This document shows, piece by piece, positions 8,259 to 19,570 of a stretch of DNA of 64,000 bases. The notes under the pieces were generated by a model. It saw only the letters and a program-made list of their open reading frames with translations. It was not told where the DNA came from and made no database searches. The position numbers were made by a program, and so were the translations under genes. The stretch lies in NCBI RefSeq assembly GCF_001279585.1, contig NZ_LGEC01000016.1:320117-384116 (forward strand), in the 5' to 3' direction. Each line of letters begins with the position of its first letter. The stretch's first letter is position 1. The DNA is from Nocardiopsis sp. NRRL B-16309. GTDB lineage: Bacteria; Actinomycetota; Actinomycetes; Streptosporangiales; Streptosporangiaceae.

Positions 8259-9896
8259 TCAGAAGGAGAGGCCCTCGCCCGCCGTCGCGACGTCCGGAAC
8301 GTCCACCGGGAGCGTCCCGGTGGGCTCGACCTCACCGGCGATCACCCGGGCCGCGGCGGCGCGCGACACGTCCACGGACGAGTACACGGCCAGGAAGGCG
8401 TCGACGCCGGGGAAGGCCGCCAGGTCGTAGGGGCCGCCCTGGGAGACCACGATGACCGGCCCCTGGGCCGACTCCACCAGGGCGCGCTGCTCCTGCGTGG
8501 CCCCGTCCGAGCCCACGACCAGGGTCGGGGCGGCGGGGTCGACGGTGACGCCGGCCTCGGTGAGCGCGGCGGAGATCGTGTCCGCGCCCGCTCCCGCGAC
8601 CCGCACGGGCGTGTCCCGCAGCGGTAGCAGGCCGTCCTCGTTGCGCAGCAGGGTGACGGAGGCCTCGGCGACGGTCCGGGCCGCCTCCTCGTGGCCCAGG
8701 GCGTCGGCCGCGGCGGCCGGGTCCACCGGGTCCGCCTCCAGGATCCCGCGCTTCTCCTTGAGGGTGAGCACCCGCAGCACCGACTCGTCGATGCGCTCCT
8801 CGGTGATGCGGCCCTCCTCCACGGCGGTGCGCAGGGCGGCCACGGCGGCGGCCGGGTCCGGCGGCATCAGCAGCTGGTCCACCCCCGCCTCGACGGCCCT
8901 GACGGCGACCTCGCCGTCGTCGTGGCGCTGGCGCACGCCCTCCATGTTGAGGGCGTCGGTGGTCACGACGCCGTCGTAGCCGAGCTCCTCGCGCAGGATG
9001 CCGCCGATGATCGACGGCGAGAGCGTGGCCGGGTCGGGGTCCTCACTGCTGTCCAGGCCCGGCATGAGCACGTGGGCGGTCATGATGGCGTCGACGTCGG
9101 CCTCCACGGCGGCGCGGAACGGCGGCAGGTGCTCCCGTTCCCACTGGTCGCGCGGCAGGTCGATGACGGGCAGGCCGGTGTGGCTGTCCACGTCGGTGTC
9201 GCCGTGGCCCGGGAAGTGCTTGACGACGGGGACGACACCGCCCTCGGCGAAGGCCCCGGCCTCGGCCACGGCCATCTCCGCCACCAGCTCGGGGTCGGAG
9301 CCGAACGAGCGGATCCCGATCACCGGGTTGTCCGGGTCGGTGTTGACGTCGGCCACCGGGGCGTAGTCCAGGTTGATCCCGAGCGCGGTCAGTTCCGCCG
9401 CGGTGGTCCCGGCCAGCAGTTCGGCCATGGCGGGGTCGTGGCTCGCCCCGACCGCCATCGCGTCCGGGAAGCGGGTGCCCACGGGAAGCCGCGCCACCAT
9501 GCCCTGTTCCTGGTCGACCCCGACGAACAGCGGGACGCCCTGTCCCAGGTCGGCCGCCAGGGCCTGGACGCCGACGGACATCTCGGCGATCTGCTCGGCG
9601 CCGGTCAGGTTGGCGTCGAAGTAGATCAGGCCCCCGGGCCGGTAGGCCTCGATCTGGGCCGCGTTCGCGGCGGCGGTGGTCCCCTGGGCGGTCAGCACCA
9701 GGAGCTGGCCGATCTTGTCGTCCAGGTCCATCTCCGCGAGCAGCTCCGGAGCGAGCACGGGCTCGAAGGCCTCGGCGGTCGGCGACGGTTCGTCCTCCTG
9801 CGGCGAGGAACCCACCTCCTCGGTGGTGCACGCGCTGGCGATCAGGGTCAGGGCCGCACAGGCCGTGGCGAGGGCGCGCGGTAGGAGCGGTCTCAT
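8259..9896 (-). CDS. Glycoside hydrolase family 3 lipoprotein, NagZ-like beta-N-acetylglucosaminidase
   Basis: This 545-aa exported protein has a signal peptide ending in the lipobox LIASAC, so it is probably membrane-anchored outside the cell. The GH3 barrel contains KHFPGHGDTDVDSH, the His/Asp loop that marks the NagZ branch, and VVTTDALNMEGV with the predicted nucleophile Asp. A C-terminal Rossmann-like GH3 domain follows. It probably releases GlcNAc from chitin oligomers or muropeptides (family inference). Two ATGs, 9908 and 9896, are possible; GGAG directly abuts the first, so I prefer the second. It is the last gene after the SIS and PTS IIB/IIA genes, consistent with feeding GlcNAc to the PTS. 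Confidence 0.9.
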   Translation of the reverse strand: MRPLLPRALATACAALTLIASACTTEEVGSSPQEDEPSPTAEAFEPVLAPELLAEMDLDDKIGQLLVLTAQGTTAAANAAQIEAYRPGGLIYFDANLTGAEQIAEMSVGVQALAADLGQGVPLFVGVDQEQGMVARLPVGTRFPDAMAVGASHDPAMAELLAGTTAAELTALGINLDYAPVADVNTDPDNPVIGIRSFGSDPELVAEMAVAEAGAFAEGGVVPVVKHFPGHGDTDVDSHTGLPVIDLPRDQWEREHLPPFRAAVEADVDAIMTAHVLMPGLDSSEDPDPATLSPSIIGGILREELGYDGVVTTDALNMEGVRQRHDDGEVAVRAVEAGVDQLLMPPDPAAAVAALRTAVEEGRITEERIDESVLRVLTLKEKRGILEADPVDPAAAADALGHEEAARTVAEASVTLLRNEDGLLPLRDTPVRVAGAGADTISAALTEAGVTVDPAAPTLVVGSDGATQEQRALVESAQGPVIVVSQGGPYDLAAFPGVDAFLAVYSSVDVSRAAAARVIAGEVEPTGTLPVDVPDVATAGEGLSF

Positions 9897-10005
9897 GGCG
9901 GGTGTCATCTCCGGTGGTCAGAGGGTCGCGGCCGGAGAATACCGCCCCGAAGGGGGTGACCCGGTGCACGGTCGCCCGCGCGCCGGGTCCTGGAACCTGA
10001 GGGGC

Positions 10006-10494
10006 CTACTCCCAGGTGAAGAGGGACTCGCCCGTGCGGACGGCGCCCTCCACGAGGTCGCGCAGCGTTCCCTCACCGGCGTCCAGGGCGACCACCGGCA
10101 CGACCGACGGCTTGCCCTGGGCCGCCACCAGGCCCGGCGACCAGCGGATCACCGGAGTACCGGCCTCGACCCGGGCGCCCTCCTCGACCAGGAGGGTGAA
10201 CCCCCGCCCGGCGAGTTCCACGGTGTCGATGCCCAGGTGCACCAGCACACCGCGGCGCTGGTCGGGCGCCATCACCACGAACGCGTGGGGGTGGAGCTTG
10301 ACCAGGTCCCCGGTGATGGGGGCGAGCGCCGACTGCGTGCCCTCCTGGCCGCCCTCCTGCCCCGGCTCGGGGTGGACGGCGACACCGGGGCCGACCATCC
10401 CCTCCGAGAAGACGGGGTCGGGCACGGTCGAGAGGGAGAGCGCTGTCCCGGTCACGGGAGAGAGGACGTCGAGCGCGTCCGTCACGTCTGGCAT
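10006..10494 (-). CDS. PTS sugar transporter IIA component (glucose/GlcNAc class)
   Basis: This 162-aa cytoplasmic protein matches the EIIA-Glc family. LHPHAF (His70) and GVLVHLGIDTV (His86) correspond to the two active-site histidines, the second being the phosphorylated one. It passes phosphate from HPr to the IIB domain. An insert rich in Gly, Glu and Gln (about residues 43-54) replaces a usual loop. It starts 16 bp after the IIB stop codon with a clear AAGGGA ribosome site, so the two are cotranscribed. The general PTS proteins HPr and EI are not in this window. Confidence 0.92.
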   Translation of the reverse strand: MPDVTDALDVLSPVTGTALSLSTVPDPVFSEGMVGPGVAVHPEPGQEGGQEGTQSALAPITGDLVKLHPHAFVVMAPDQRRGVLVHLGIDTVELAGRGFTLLVEEGARVEAGTPVIRWSPGLVAAQGKPSVVPVVALDAGEGTLRDLVEGAVRTGESLFTWE

Positions 10495-10509
10495 GGGACA
10501 TCCCTTCCC

Positions 10510-10758
10510 TCACACGGAGAGTTCATCCAGCAGGTCCCTGATGTCGTCGGTGAGGGAGTCCGCCTCGGGACCCACCACGACCTGCACGACGTTGCCCGAC
10601 ATCAGCACCCCGTGGGCGCCCGCCGCGCGCAGGTCGCCCTCCTTCACCAGTCCGGGGTCGGCCACCTCGGTCCGCAACCGGGTGATGCACGCCTCGATGT
10701 CCTCGATGTTGGCCGGGCCGCCCAACCCGGCGACGATCGCCGCTGCCTTGTCCGCCAT
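10510..10758 (-). CDS. PTS sugar transporter IIB component (glucose/GlcNAc class)
   Basis: This 82-aa protein contains GGPANIEDIEACITRLRTEV, the EIIB motif with phosphocysteine Cys24. It receives phosphate from IIA and gives it to the sugar being imported by IIC. A longer in-frame start at 10824 exists, but the ATG at 10758 has a good GGAGG site 6-7 nt upstream and begins at the conserved MADKAAAIV. Stand-alone IIA, IIB and IIC polypeptides are typical of actinomycete GlcNAc systems. The IIC partner is encoded at 13.0 kb. Confidence 0.92.
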   Translation of the reverse strand: MADKAAAIVAGLGGPANIEDIEACITRLRTEVADPGLVKEGDLRAAGAHGVLMSGNVVQVVVGPEADSLTDDIRDLLDELSV

Positions 10759-10849
10759 CTGTCCTCCGTGCTTGCCTCGGGAACGGGAGTCCCCCGGGAC
10801 GAGCCTAGGGGTGACCCATCCCACACACCAGGGTCCGCGCGACCGCGCT

Positions 10850-10868
10850 GAGTACGCGGGGGGTACTC
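10850..10868. promoter_or_regulatory. Inverted repeat between the SIS and PTS IIB genes
   Basis: GAGTAC and GTACTC flank a 7-bp spacer in the 133-bp gap upstream of the IIB gene. It could be an operator or a weak intercistronic hairpin. It does not match the DasR consensus. Confidence 0.25.
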
Positions 10869-10891
10869 GGTCGCCGGACGGGGTCCCCGCG

Positions 10892-11935
10892 TCAGGAGGT
10901 CTGGGTGACCTTGTTGAGGCCGCGCGGCACGTCCGGGTTGTAGCCCAGCCGCCGCGCCAGGCGCTCGGTGAGCAGCTGCGCGGGCACGATGAGGTTCATC
11001 GGCGACACCCACTCGGGCACGTCCGGCACGGGGACGGCCAGGTCGCTCGCGGCGGCCAGGGCCGGGCCGCCGCCGAAGCCGAACACCGGGGCCCCGGCGG
11101 AGCGGGCGCGTTCGGCGAGCGCGACGGTCCCCTGCAGGGTCGGACCGGAGGGCGCGGCCACCAGCAGGGCCGGGGTGCGCGGGTCGACGACGGCGATGGG
11201 GCCGTGCAGCAGGTCGGCGTAGGACAGGCCCATCGCGTGCAGGTAGCAGGCCTCCTTCAGCTTGAGGGCGGCCTCCAGCGCGGTCGAGAACGCCATGCCG
11301 CGGCCGGAGATGACCGCGCCCTGCACGGCGACCATCCGCTCGACGATCTCCTCCAGCGCGTCCGCGGGCGCCGCGAGTGTCTCCTCGATGCCGTCCGGCA
11401 CGCGCTCCAGGTCGCCGGCGTCCAGGTCCGCGCCCAGGCCCAGGGCCAGGACCGCCAGCGCGGCGAGCTGGGTGTTGTAGGTCTTCGTCGCGGGCACCGC
11501 CAGCTCGTCGCCGGCCCGGGTGACCAGCGCGACGTCGGCCTCGGCGGCCAGCGGGGACCCGGCGCCGTTGGTGACGGCGACGGTACGGGCACCGCAGTCG
11601 GCGGCCCAGCGCATGGTCTCAACGATCTCCTCGGTCTTGCCGGACTGGGAGATGGCCACGGCCAGGACGTCGGACAGGTCGATCTTGGCGCCGTAGGTGG
11701 TCGCGATGGAGGGCGAGCCCAGCGTGGCCAGTCGGCCGGTGTGCGCCTGGAGCAGGTAGCCGCCGTAGACCGCCGCGTTGTCGGAGGAGCCGCGGGCGAT
11801 GAACAGCACGTGCCGGGTCCGTCGGCCCAGGGCCTCGATCTCGGGTCGCAGCGGCAGCAGTTCGGCGAACGTGCGGCGCAGCGCCTCGGGCTGCTCGGCG
11901 ATCTCGGAGCGCATCACGCTCGTCGTGGTCGTCAT
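10892..11935 (-). CDS. Double-SIS-domain sugar-phosphate isomerase/deaminase (GlmS C-terminal/NagB-II-like)
   Basis: This 347-aa protein has two SIS domains and lacks the glutaminase domain of GlmS. Motifs include FIARGSSDNAAVYGGYLLQ, AISQSGKTEEIVETM and SGRGMAFSTALEAALKLKE, which bind sugar phosphates. In this PTS context the likely reaction is deamination and isomerisation of GlcN-6-P to Fru-6-P (inference from family and neighbours); an AgaS-like role is the alternative. The ATG at 11935 is preceded by GGAAGG. Upstream in-frame codons to 12016 look non-coding. It is first in the minus-strand run SIS-IIB-IIA-GH3 and divergent from dasR. No NagA deacetylase gene is seen here. Confidence 0.85.
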   Translation of the reverse strand: MTTTTSVMRSEIAEQPEALRRTFAELLPLRPEIEALGRRTRHVLFIARGSSDNAAVYGGYLLQAHTGRLATLGSPSIATTYGAKIDLSDVLAVAISQSGKTEEIVETMRWAADCGARTVAVTNGAGSPLAAEADVALVTRAGDELAVPATKTYNTQLAALAVLALGLGADLDAGDLERVPDGIEETLAAPADALEEIVERMVAVQGAVISGRGMAFSTALEAALKLKEACYLHAMGLSYADLLHGPIAVVDPRTPALLVAAPSGPTLQGTVALAERARSAGAPVFGFGGGPALAAASDLAVPVPDVPEWVSPMNLIVPAQLLTERLARRLGYNPDVPRGLNKVTQTS

Positions 11936-12064
11936 GGAGAACCTTCCGTGAGTGGCGGGCGGCCCGGCCCGGGTCCGGGATCCGCGTCGGCCGCTGCTCC
12001 AGGGTGGGCCGGACACCGTCCGACCTGCCCCGGTTCTGGCACGAACCGCCTGCTGTCAGGCGTA

Positions 12065-12126
12065 TTGACACGCGGGCGGAGCTATGGTCTAGTCCGGACT
12101 ATACCAGTCAGATCGGAGAGGTCACC
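12065..12126. promoter_or_regulatory. Divergent promoter with composite DasR-like operator
   Basis: The plus strand has consensus TTGACA (12065-12070) with TCTAGT 17 bp on, reading toward dasR. The minus strand has GGTGAC (12121-12126) and TATAGT (12098-12103) 17 bp apart, reading toward the SIS gene. Both -10 elements lie in a 22-bp near-perfect palindrome (12085-12106) with half-sites TGGTCTAG and CTATACCA. Compared with the DasR consensus ACTGGTCTAGACCAGT, 12083-12098 matches 11/16 and 12093-12108 matches 12/16, so two overlapping sites share the centre. DasR-type repression of both directions is inferred. Confidence 0.6.
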
Positions 12127-12241
12127 GGAGCCGGGGACGCCCCGGGCACCGGCGCCGCGACCGCGCTGGGGCGCGTCCGTGGAACATGCCCTAGGGTCGA
12201 ACGCCCGATCCTCCCTGCGACCGAGAAGGCCGGCCCGACCC

Positions 12242-12979
12242 ATGTCGATCGACCCCACGAACCCGCTCCCGAAGTACAGCCAACTCCGTGACCTGCTCCT
12301 GGACTGGATCACCGAGAGCGGCCTGGGCGTGGACGACATGATCCCCTCTGAGCGCGAGCTCAGCACCACCTACGGCCTGTCCCGCATGACGGTCCGGCAA
12401 ACGATCGACCTGATGGTCTCGGAGGGCCGGCTGTACCGCGTCCCGGGCAAGGGGACCTTCATCGCGCGGCCCAAGATCGAGATGTCGCTGGTCCTGGCGT
12501 CCTTCAGCGAGGACATGCGCGCCCGCGGCTACGAGCCCGGCGCGCGGGAGCTGATCCGCCAGGTCATCCCCGCCAGCGGGCACACCGCGCGGATGCTCGA
12601 CATCGGGCCGGGCACGCTGGTGCACCACATCGAGCGGATGCGGACCGCCGACGACGAGCCGATGGCGGTGGAGCGGTCCAACATCCCCGCCGCCATGGTT
12701 CCGGGACTGGAGGACTTCGACCTCGCCGAGCGCTCGCTGTACGAGGTGCTGGAGAACGAGTTCGACATCCTCCTGGACTCCGGAGAACAGACGATCGAGG
12801 CCGGGATCTGCGACTCCGCGGACTCCCGGCTCCTCGGTCTGCCCGCCGGGAGCCCGGTGCTGATCATGCAGCGCCGCAGCTTCTTCAAGGGGCAGTGCGT
12901 GGAACTGGCGCTGTCCACCTACCGTGCCGACCGCTACCAGCTGCACTCCCGTTTGGACCCGCGGCGGCACGGCGACTGA
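12242..12979 (+). CDS. dasR: GntR/HutC-family regulator, DasR-like
   Basis: This 245-aa protein has an N-terminal GntR winged helix (LPKYSQLRDLLLDWI through PSERELSTTYGLSRMTVRQT) and a C-terminal UTRA effector domain. This is the arrangement of DasR/NagR, which is released from DNA by GlcN-6-P or GlcNAc-6-P. The flanking PTS and GH3 genes and the TGGTCTAG half-site operator support the assignment. In Streptomyces DasR links chitin/GlcNAc use to development and antibiotic production. The ATG at 12242 begins MSIDPTNPLPKYSQLR, the usual family start. It is followed after 45 bp by the IIC gene, so the two are probably cotranscribed. Confidence 0.85.
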   Translation: MSIDPTNPLPKYSQLRDLLLDWITESGLGVDDMIPSERELSTTYGLSRMTVRQTIDLMVSEGRLYRVPGKGTFIARPKIEMSLVLASFSEDMRARGYEPGARELIRQVIPASGHTARMLDIGPGTLVHHIERMRTADDEPMAVERSNIPAAMVPGLEDFDLAERSLYEVLENEFDILLDSGEQTIEAGICDSADSRLLGLPAGSPVLIMQRRSFFKGQCVELALSTYRADRYQLHSRLDPRRHGD

Positions 12980-13024
12980 TCACCCCCCGCGCCCACGAGG
13001 CGCGCCTCCCAGGGAGGACCCCCC

Positions 13025-14578
13025 ATGAGTACGGACCACAGCACACCCCCGGACCCGGAACCCGGTGGTGGCGCCACCGCCCGAACCGCCGAGCCGGCCA
13101 AGCGCGCCAAGCGCCCCTCGTCCGCGCTGGCCGTCCTGCAGCGTCTGGGCCGCAGCCTCATGATGCCCATCGCGGTGCTCCCCGCCGCCGCGATCCTGCT
13201 CCGCCTGGGCCAGCCCGACCTGCTGGGCGCCGACGGCCTGGCCGGGATGCCCGGCATGGGGTGGATGGACCCCGTCGCCGGCGCCGTGGGAGCGGCGGGC
13301 GACTCCATCTTCCAGGCACTGCCCCTGCTGTTCGCGGTGGGTGTGGCGATCGGCTTCGCCAAGCGGGCCGACGGGTCCACCGCCCTGGCCGCGGTCGTCG
13401 GGTACCTGGTGTTCGACCGGGTGGCCACGTGGACGATGGTCACCTTCAACGGACCCACGGGCGACCTCGGGTCGCGTCTGGTGACCTATCCGCTGCCGGT
13501 CGACCCGGTCACGCGTGAGCCCATGGTGGACCAGGCGTCGGCCGAGGCGGTCGGCGCGGTCATCAACAACGCGGTGAAGAACCCCACCGACGTGCTCGGC
13601 GGCATCGCGATGGGCCTGGTCGCCGCCCTGCTGTGGCAGCGCTACCACCGCATCAAGCTCCCGACCTGGCTGGGCTTCTTCGGCGGCCGACGGTTCGTCC
13701 CGATCGTCACGGCGCTGGCCGGCCTGCTGATCGGCGTGGCCCTGGGCATGCTGTGGCCGGTCGTGGGCTCCTGGATCCAGGACCTCGGCGAGGGCATCAT
13801 CGGCGCCGGAGCGGTGGGCGCGGGCCTCTACGGGGTGGTCAACCGGCTCCTGCTCCCGCTGGGCCTGCACCACGTGGTCAACTCGTTCATCTGGTTCGTC
13901 TCGGGCTCCTACACCGACGACGCCGGGAACGTGTCCAACGGCGAGATCACCCGCTACCTGGCGGGCGACCCCTCGGCGGGGACGTTCCTGTCCGGGTTCT
14001 TCCCCGTGCTGATGTTCGGCCTGCCGGGCGCGGCCCTGGCGATGTGGCTGGCGGCGCCCAAGGCGCGGCGCGCACAGATCGGGTCGATCATGATCCCGGC
14101 GGCGCTGACCGCGTTCGCCACGGGGATCACCGAGCCGGTGGAGTTCGCGTTCATCTTCGTGGCGCCCGCGCTGTTCGCCGTGCACGTGGTGCTGACGGGC
14201 CTGTCCATGGCCATCCTCAACGCGCTCGACGCCCAGTTGGGCTTCGGCTTCTCGGCGGGCCTGATCGACCTGCTGCTCAACGCCACGAAGGACAACACCT
14301 CGGGGCTGGGGCTGATCCTGCTGTTGGGCCTGGTGTACTTCGGGCTCTACTTCGGGATCTTCTACGTCCTCATCACCCGGTTCAACCTGCCGACCCCGGG
14401 CCGGGAACTGGATCCGGAGGAGAACACCGCCGCGCACACCGTGCCCAGCGCGGCCGAGGACCGGCCCGGGACACGGGTCGACGGCTCGCTGGAGCCGCCT
14501 GAGCAGGGGTCCTCGGACGGAAGGTCCGGCGGGAAGTCCGACGGTGGCCCCGACAGCAGGTCCGACGCCTCCGGCTGA
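13025..14578 (+). CDS. PTS sugar transporter IIC component (GlcNAc/glucose class permease)
   Basis: This 517-aa integral membrane permease has about ten hydrophobic segments. It starts after a charged N-tail with LQRLGRSLMMPIAVLPAAAILL, the usual opening of EIIC of the PtsG/NagE family. GITEPVEFAFIFVAP near residue 367 holds the conserved sugar-binding Glu. There is no fused IIB or IIA, which are encoded at 10.0-10.8 kb. The last 60 residues are a hydrophilic, Ser/Gly/Asp-rich tail of low complexity. GGAGG lies just before the ATG. GlcNAc is the more likely substrate given the linked DasR, GH3 and SIS genes (inference). Confidence 0.9.
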   Translation: MSTDHSTPPDPEPGGGATARTAEPAKRAKRPSSALAVLQRLGRSLMMPIAVLPAAAILLRLGQPDLLGADGLAGMPGMGWMDPVAGAVGAAGDSIFQALPLLFAVGVAIGFAKRADGSTALAAVVGYLVFDRVATWTMVTFNGPTGDLGSRLVTYPLPVDPVTREPMVDQASAEAVGAVINNAVKNPTDVLGGIAMGLVAALLWQRYHRIKLPTWLGFFGGRRFVPIVTALAGLLIGVALGMLWPVVGSWIQDLGEGIIGAGAVGAGLYGVVNRLLLPLGLHHVVNSFIWFVSGSYTDDAGNVSNGEITRYLAGDPSAGTFLSGFFPVLMFGLPGAALAMWLAAPKARRAQIGSIMIPAALTAFATGITEPVEFAFIFVAPALFAVHVVLTGLSMAILNALDAQLGFGFSAGLIDLLLNATKDNTSGLGLILLLGLVYFGLYFGIFYVLITRFNLPTPGRELDPEENTAAHTVPSAAEDRPGTRVDGSLEPPEQGSSDGRSGGKSDGGPDSRSDASG

Positions 14579-14683
14579 GCCCCGCCGCCGCATCGTGACG
14601 GATCCGACGCGCGTGCCGGGGTCGCCAGGGCGGCCCCGGCTCCGAACCCAGCGCGACGGATCCTTCCACGAGAGAGGCACACG

Positions 14684-15280
14684 ATGAACGCGGGTACCGA
14701 GAAGCGTCCGCTGCTGCGACGGCCACTGGTGCTCTGGCCGGTGGCCGGGCTCGTCCTGGTCCTGGTGGCCGCGGGCCTGTGGGCCTTCCAGCCCTGGCGG
14801 CTGTTCACCACCCGGACCGTGGACGAGGCCCCGCCCACCGCGGTCGCCGCGTCGGAGGAGGCCCCCGAGGCGGCCGGGACCGACGACGCGCAGGGCGGCG
14901 CGGACTCGGACGAGGACGCGGAGGAACCGGCCGACGAGCCGGTGGTCCTGGGCGAGGGCGCGTTCATCACCCAGGAGCACGAGACGTCGGGCACCGCCAC
15001 GGTTCTGGAACTGCCCGACGGCACGCGGCACGTGCGGTTGGCGGACCTGGTCACGAGCGACGGCCCCGACCTCAAGGTGTGGATCACCGACCAGGAGGCC
15101 GGCGGCGACTGGTACAAGTACGGGGACGGGCGCCACGTCGCGCTCGGCGAGCTCAAGGGCACCGAGGGCAACGCCAACTACGAGATCCCCGCGGACGCCG
15201 ACCTGGACGGGATGACCAGCGTGGTCATCTGGTGCGAACGCTTCTCGGTGGCCTTCGGCTCCGCGCCGGTGGAGCTGTAG
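14684..15280 (+). CDS. Membrane-anchored DM13-domain protein
   Basis: This 198-aa protein has one N-terminal membrane segment (about residues 15-38), an acidic Asp/Glu/Ala-rich linker (about 45-90), and a C-terminal extracellular domain with GTATVLELPDGTRHVRLADL, GPDLKVWIT and SVVIWCERFSVAFGSAPVEL. The latter matches the DM13 domain, which contains a conserved Cys and has been proposed to act in electron transfer. GAGAGAGG precedes the ATG. It follows the PTS IIC gene by 105 bp but has no obvious functional link to it. Confidence 0.8.
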   Translation: MNAGTEKRPLLRRPLVLWPVAGLVLVLVAAGLWAFQPWRLFTTRTVDEAPPTAVAASEEAPEAAGTDDAQGGADSDEDAEEPADEPVVLGEGAFITQEHETSGTATVLELPDGTRHVRLADLVTSDGPDLKVWITDQEAGGDWYKYGDGRHVALGELKGTEGNANYEIPADADLDGMTSVVIWCERFSVAFGSAPVEL

Positions 15281-15284
15281 GCCC

Positions 15285-15500
15285 AGCGACCGCAGCCCGG
15301 GGCAGAGCCCGGGGCGGTCGTCGCCGGAAGGCGTGGCCGGGATGCCCTGCCCAGGGGGCCGTGGCCGAGCAGTCCTGGCCGGAGGCGGCGGCCGAGGGGC
15401 CGGGGCTGGAAGGCCTGGCCCAGGCAGCCGTAGCCGGAAGGCCGTGACCCTGGGGCCCTAGCCGGAAGGCCGTGGGCAGTCGTGGCCGGGGACGGCGGCC
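15285..15500. repeat. Degenerate GC-rich intergenic repeats
   Basis: The gap before the terminator contains several imperfect copies of a motif resembling TAGCCGGAAGGCCGTG (clearest near 15428-15443 and 15459-15474) and related GGCCG-rich runs. No convincing coding frame or promoter is visible. Confidence 0.4.
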
Positions 15501-15508
15501 GAGCGACA

Positions 15509-15550
15509 GACGGGGGGCGACCCGCGCGGACGCGCGGGTCGCCCCCCGTC
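15509..15550. terminator. Strong bidirectional terminator between the DM13 gene and secA
   Basis: A perfect 20-bp inverted repeat, GACGGGGGGCGACCCGCGCG and its complement, is separated by two bases. It sits between the convergent DM13 gene and secA, 16 bp past the secA stop codon. Confidence 0.85.
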
Positions 15551-15566
15551 TCGGTTCCGGTGCCGG

Positions 15567-18461
<2,895 letters not shown>

Positions 18462-18492
18462 TTCCTATGCGCTCCTCGGAGATCGCGTTTGG

Positions 18493-18508
18493 CTCCACGC
18501 ACGTGGAG
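18493..18508 (-). promoter_or_regulatory. Palindrome in the secA 5' leader
   Basis: CTCCACG-CA-CGTGGAG is a perfect dyad 32-47 nt upstream of the secA ATG. A TAGGAT -10-like element on the minus strand (18582-18587) would put the start near 18575, so the dyad is transcribed and can form a leader hairpin. The rest of the 471-bp gap up to 18932 holds only the upstream region of the plus-strand membrane gene; I see no further gene. Confidence 0.35.
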
Positions 18509-18932
18509 TTCAGATCTAGGCCCGCGGACCGCTTCCCGTGGCCGTGAAGGACGGCGGGGGTTCCTGGGCCCTCGGGCCTACATCCTAGAGGAACCGAGCC
18601 GCAAGCCCGGCCCGCTCTCGGGTGGGGCCCTCTCGCCTGGTCACTGTCGGCACGCGCCACCAAGTGAACGATCGGGGACGTCCCGGATGTTCCCCGCCCC
18701 ACAGACCTGCCCGCCCCTACCGCCCTCGGCCCGGGCGTCGCGGGAGGCGCCTCGGGATATTTGCGCGTGGAGGCGGGAAAGGGCGCGGCAGTGGGTAGTT
18801 CACCCGTAGGGGCGACCGCGCCGCGGGGCACCCGGCGCACCGCCGGAGGACTCCGCCGCCGCCCCGGAAGGTCACGACGGTGACCGGCCGTCGCGACAGC
18901 GCAACGTGGACGTGTTCCCGGGAGGGATCACC

Positions 18933-19421
18933 ATGCGAACGAGCCTGAACCGCGAGGAAGCCACGAGGCAACCGCCCCGGAGTGGTGGACCGCGCACGCC
19001 GTTGGAGGCCATCGAACACGTGGTGGAGCGGCTGCACCGCACGCCCGACCATCCGATGGAGCAGGGCGATCCCGGGCAGGCCTGGGAGCGTCACCTGCCG
19101 GACGACGAGGAGAAGTACGGCCGGATCCGCGGATTCCAGCGCCAGGGCGGCAACCTGGCCCCGACCAACACCCACCGGGGGCGCCTGCCCTCCTGGGTCG
19201 CGGTGGCGCTGGCCCTCGGCGGGTTCGTCTCGGGCGGCGTGGCGATCGTCATGGGCGGCCAGGTCGTCCTCCTGGTCATCGCCGCCGTGCTGATCGTCGC
19301 GGCCGCGGTGGTCGCCATGGCCTTCGACATCCTGGGCGACGTGGTGCTCGACCCGCCGCGGGTGGAACCGGAGGAGCGGCACGACACCCCGCTGCACCGG
19401 ATCAAGAAGCAGGAGTCCTAG
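18933..19421 (+). CDS. Small membrane protein, HGxxPAAW-like
   Basis: This 162-aa protein has a polar N-terminal 85 residues, two adjacent hydrophobic segments and a short charged tail. The stretch HRGRLPSWVAVALALGGF resembles the HGxxPAAW actinobacterial membrane family, so I place it there tentatively. An in-frame GTG exists at 18906, but the ATG at 18933 is preceded by GGGAGGG at good spacing. It lies between secA and hpf and converges on hpf. No function is known. Confidence 0.65.
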   Translation: MRTSLNREEATRQPPRSGGPRTPLEAIEHVVERLHRTPDHPMEQGDPGQAWERHLPDDEEKYGRIRGFQRQGGNLAPTNTHRGRLPSWVAVALALGGFVSGGVAIVMGGQVVLLVIAAVLIVAAAVVAMAFDILGDVVLDPPRVEPEERHDTPLHRIKKQES

Positions 19422-19495
19422 GGCTTCCCGGGACTTCCCGGAATCGCCTCTTGCCTCGGGGCTTCCGGGAGTCGCCACAGGAGCTCGCGGAACGC

Positions 19496-19531
19496 GGCCG
19501 CGCCCGCCGGAACCAACCGGCGGGCGCGGCC
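19496..19531. terminator. Bidirectional terminator between the membrane gene and hpf
   Basis: A perfect 15-bp stem, GGCCGCGCCCGCCGG and its complement, encloses a 6-nt AACCAA loop between two convergent genes. Confidence 0.85.
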
Positions 19532-19570
19532 CTCGTGCGTGGTGCTCGGGGGCGGTCCCCCGCACCGGCC

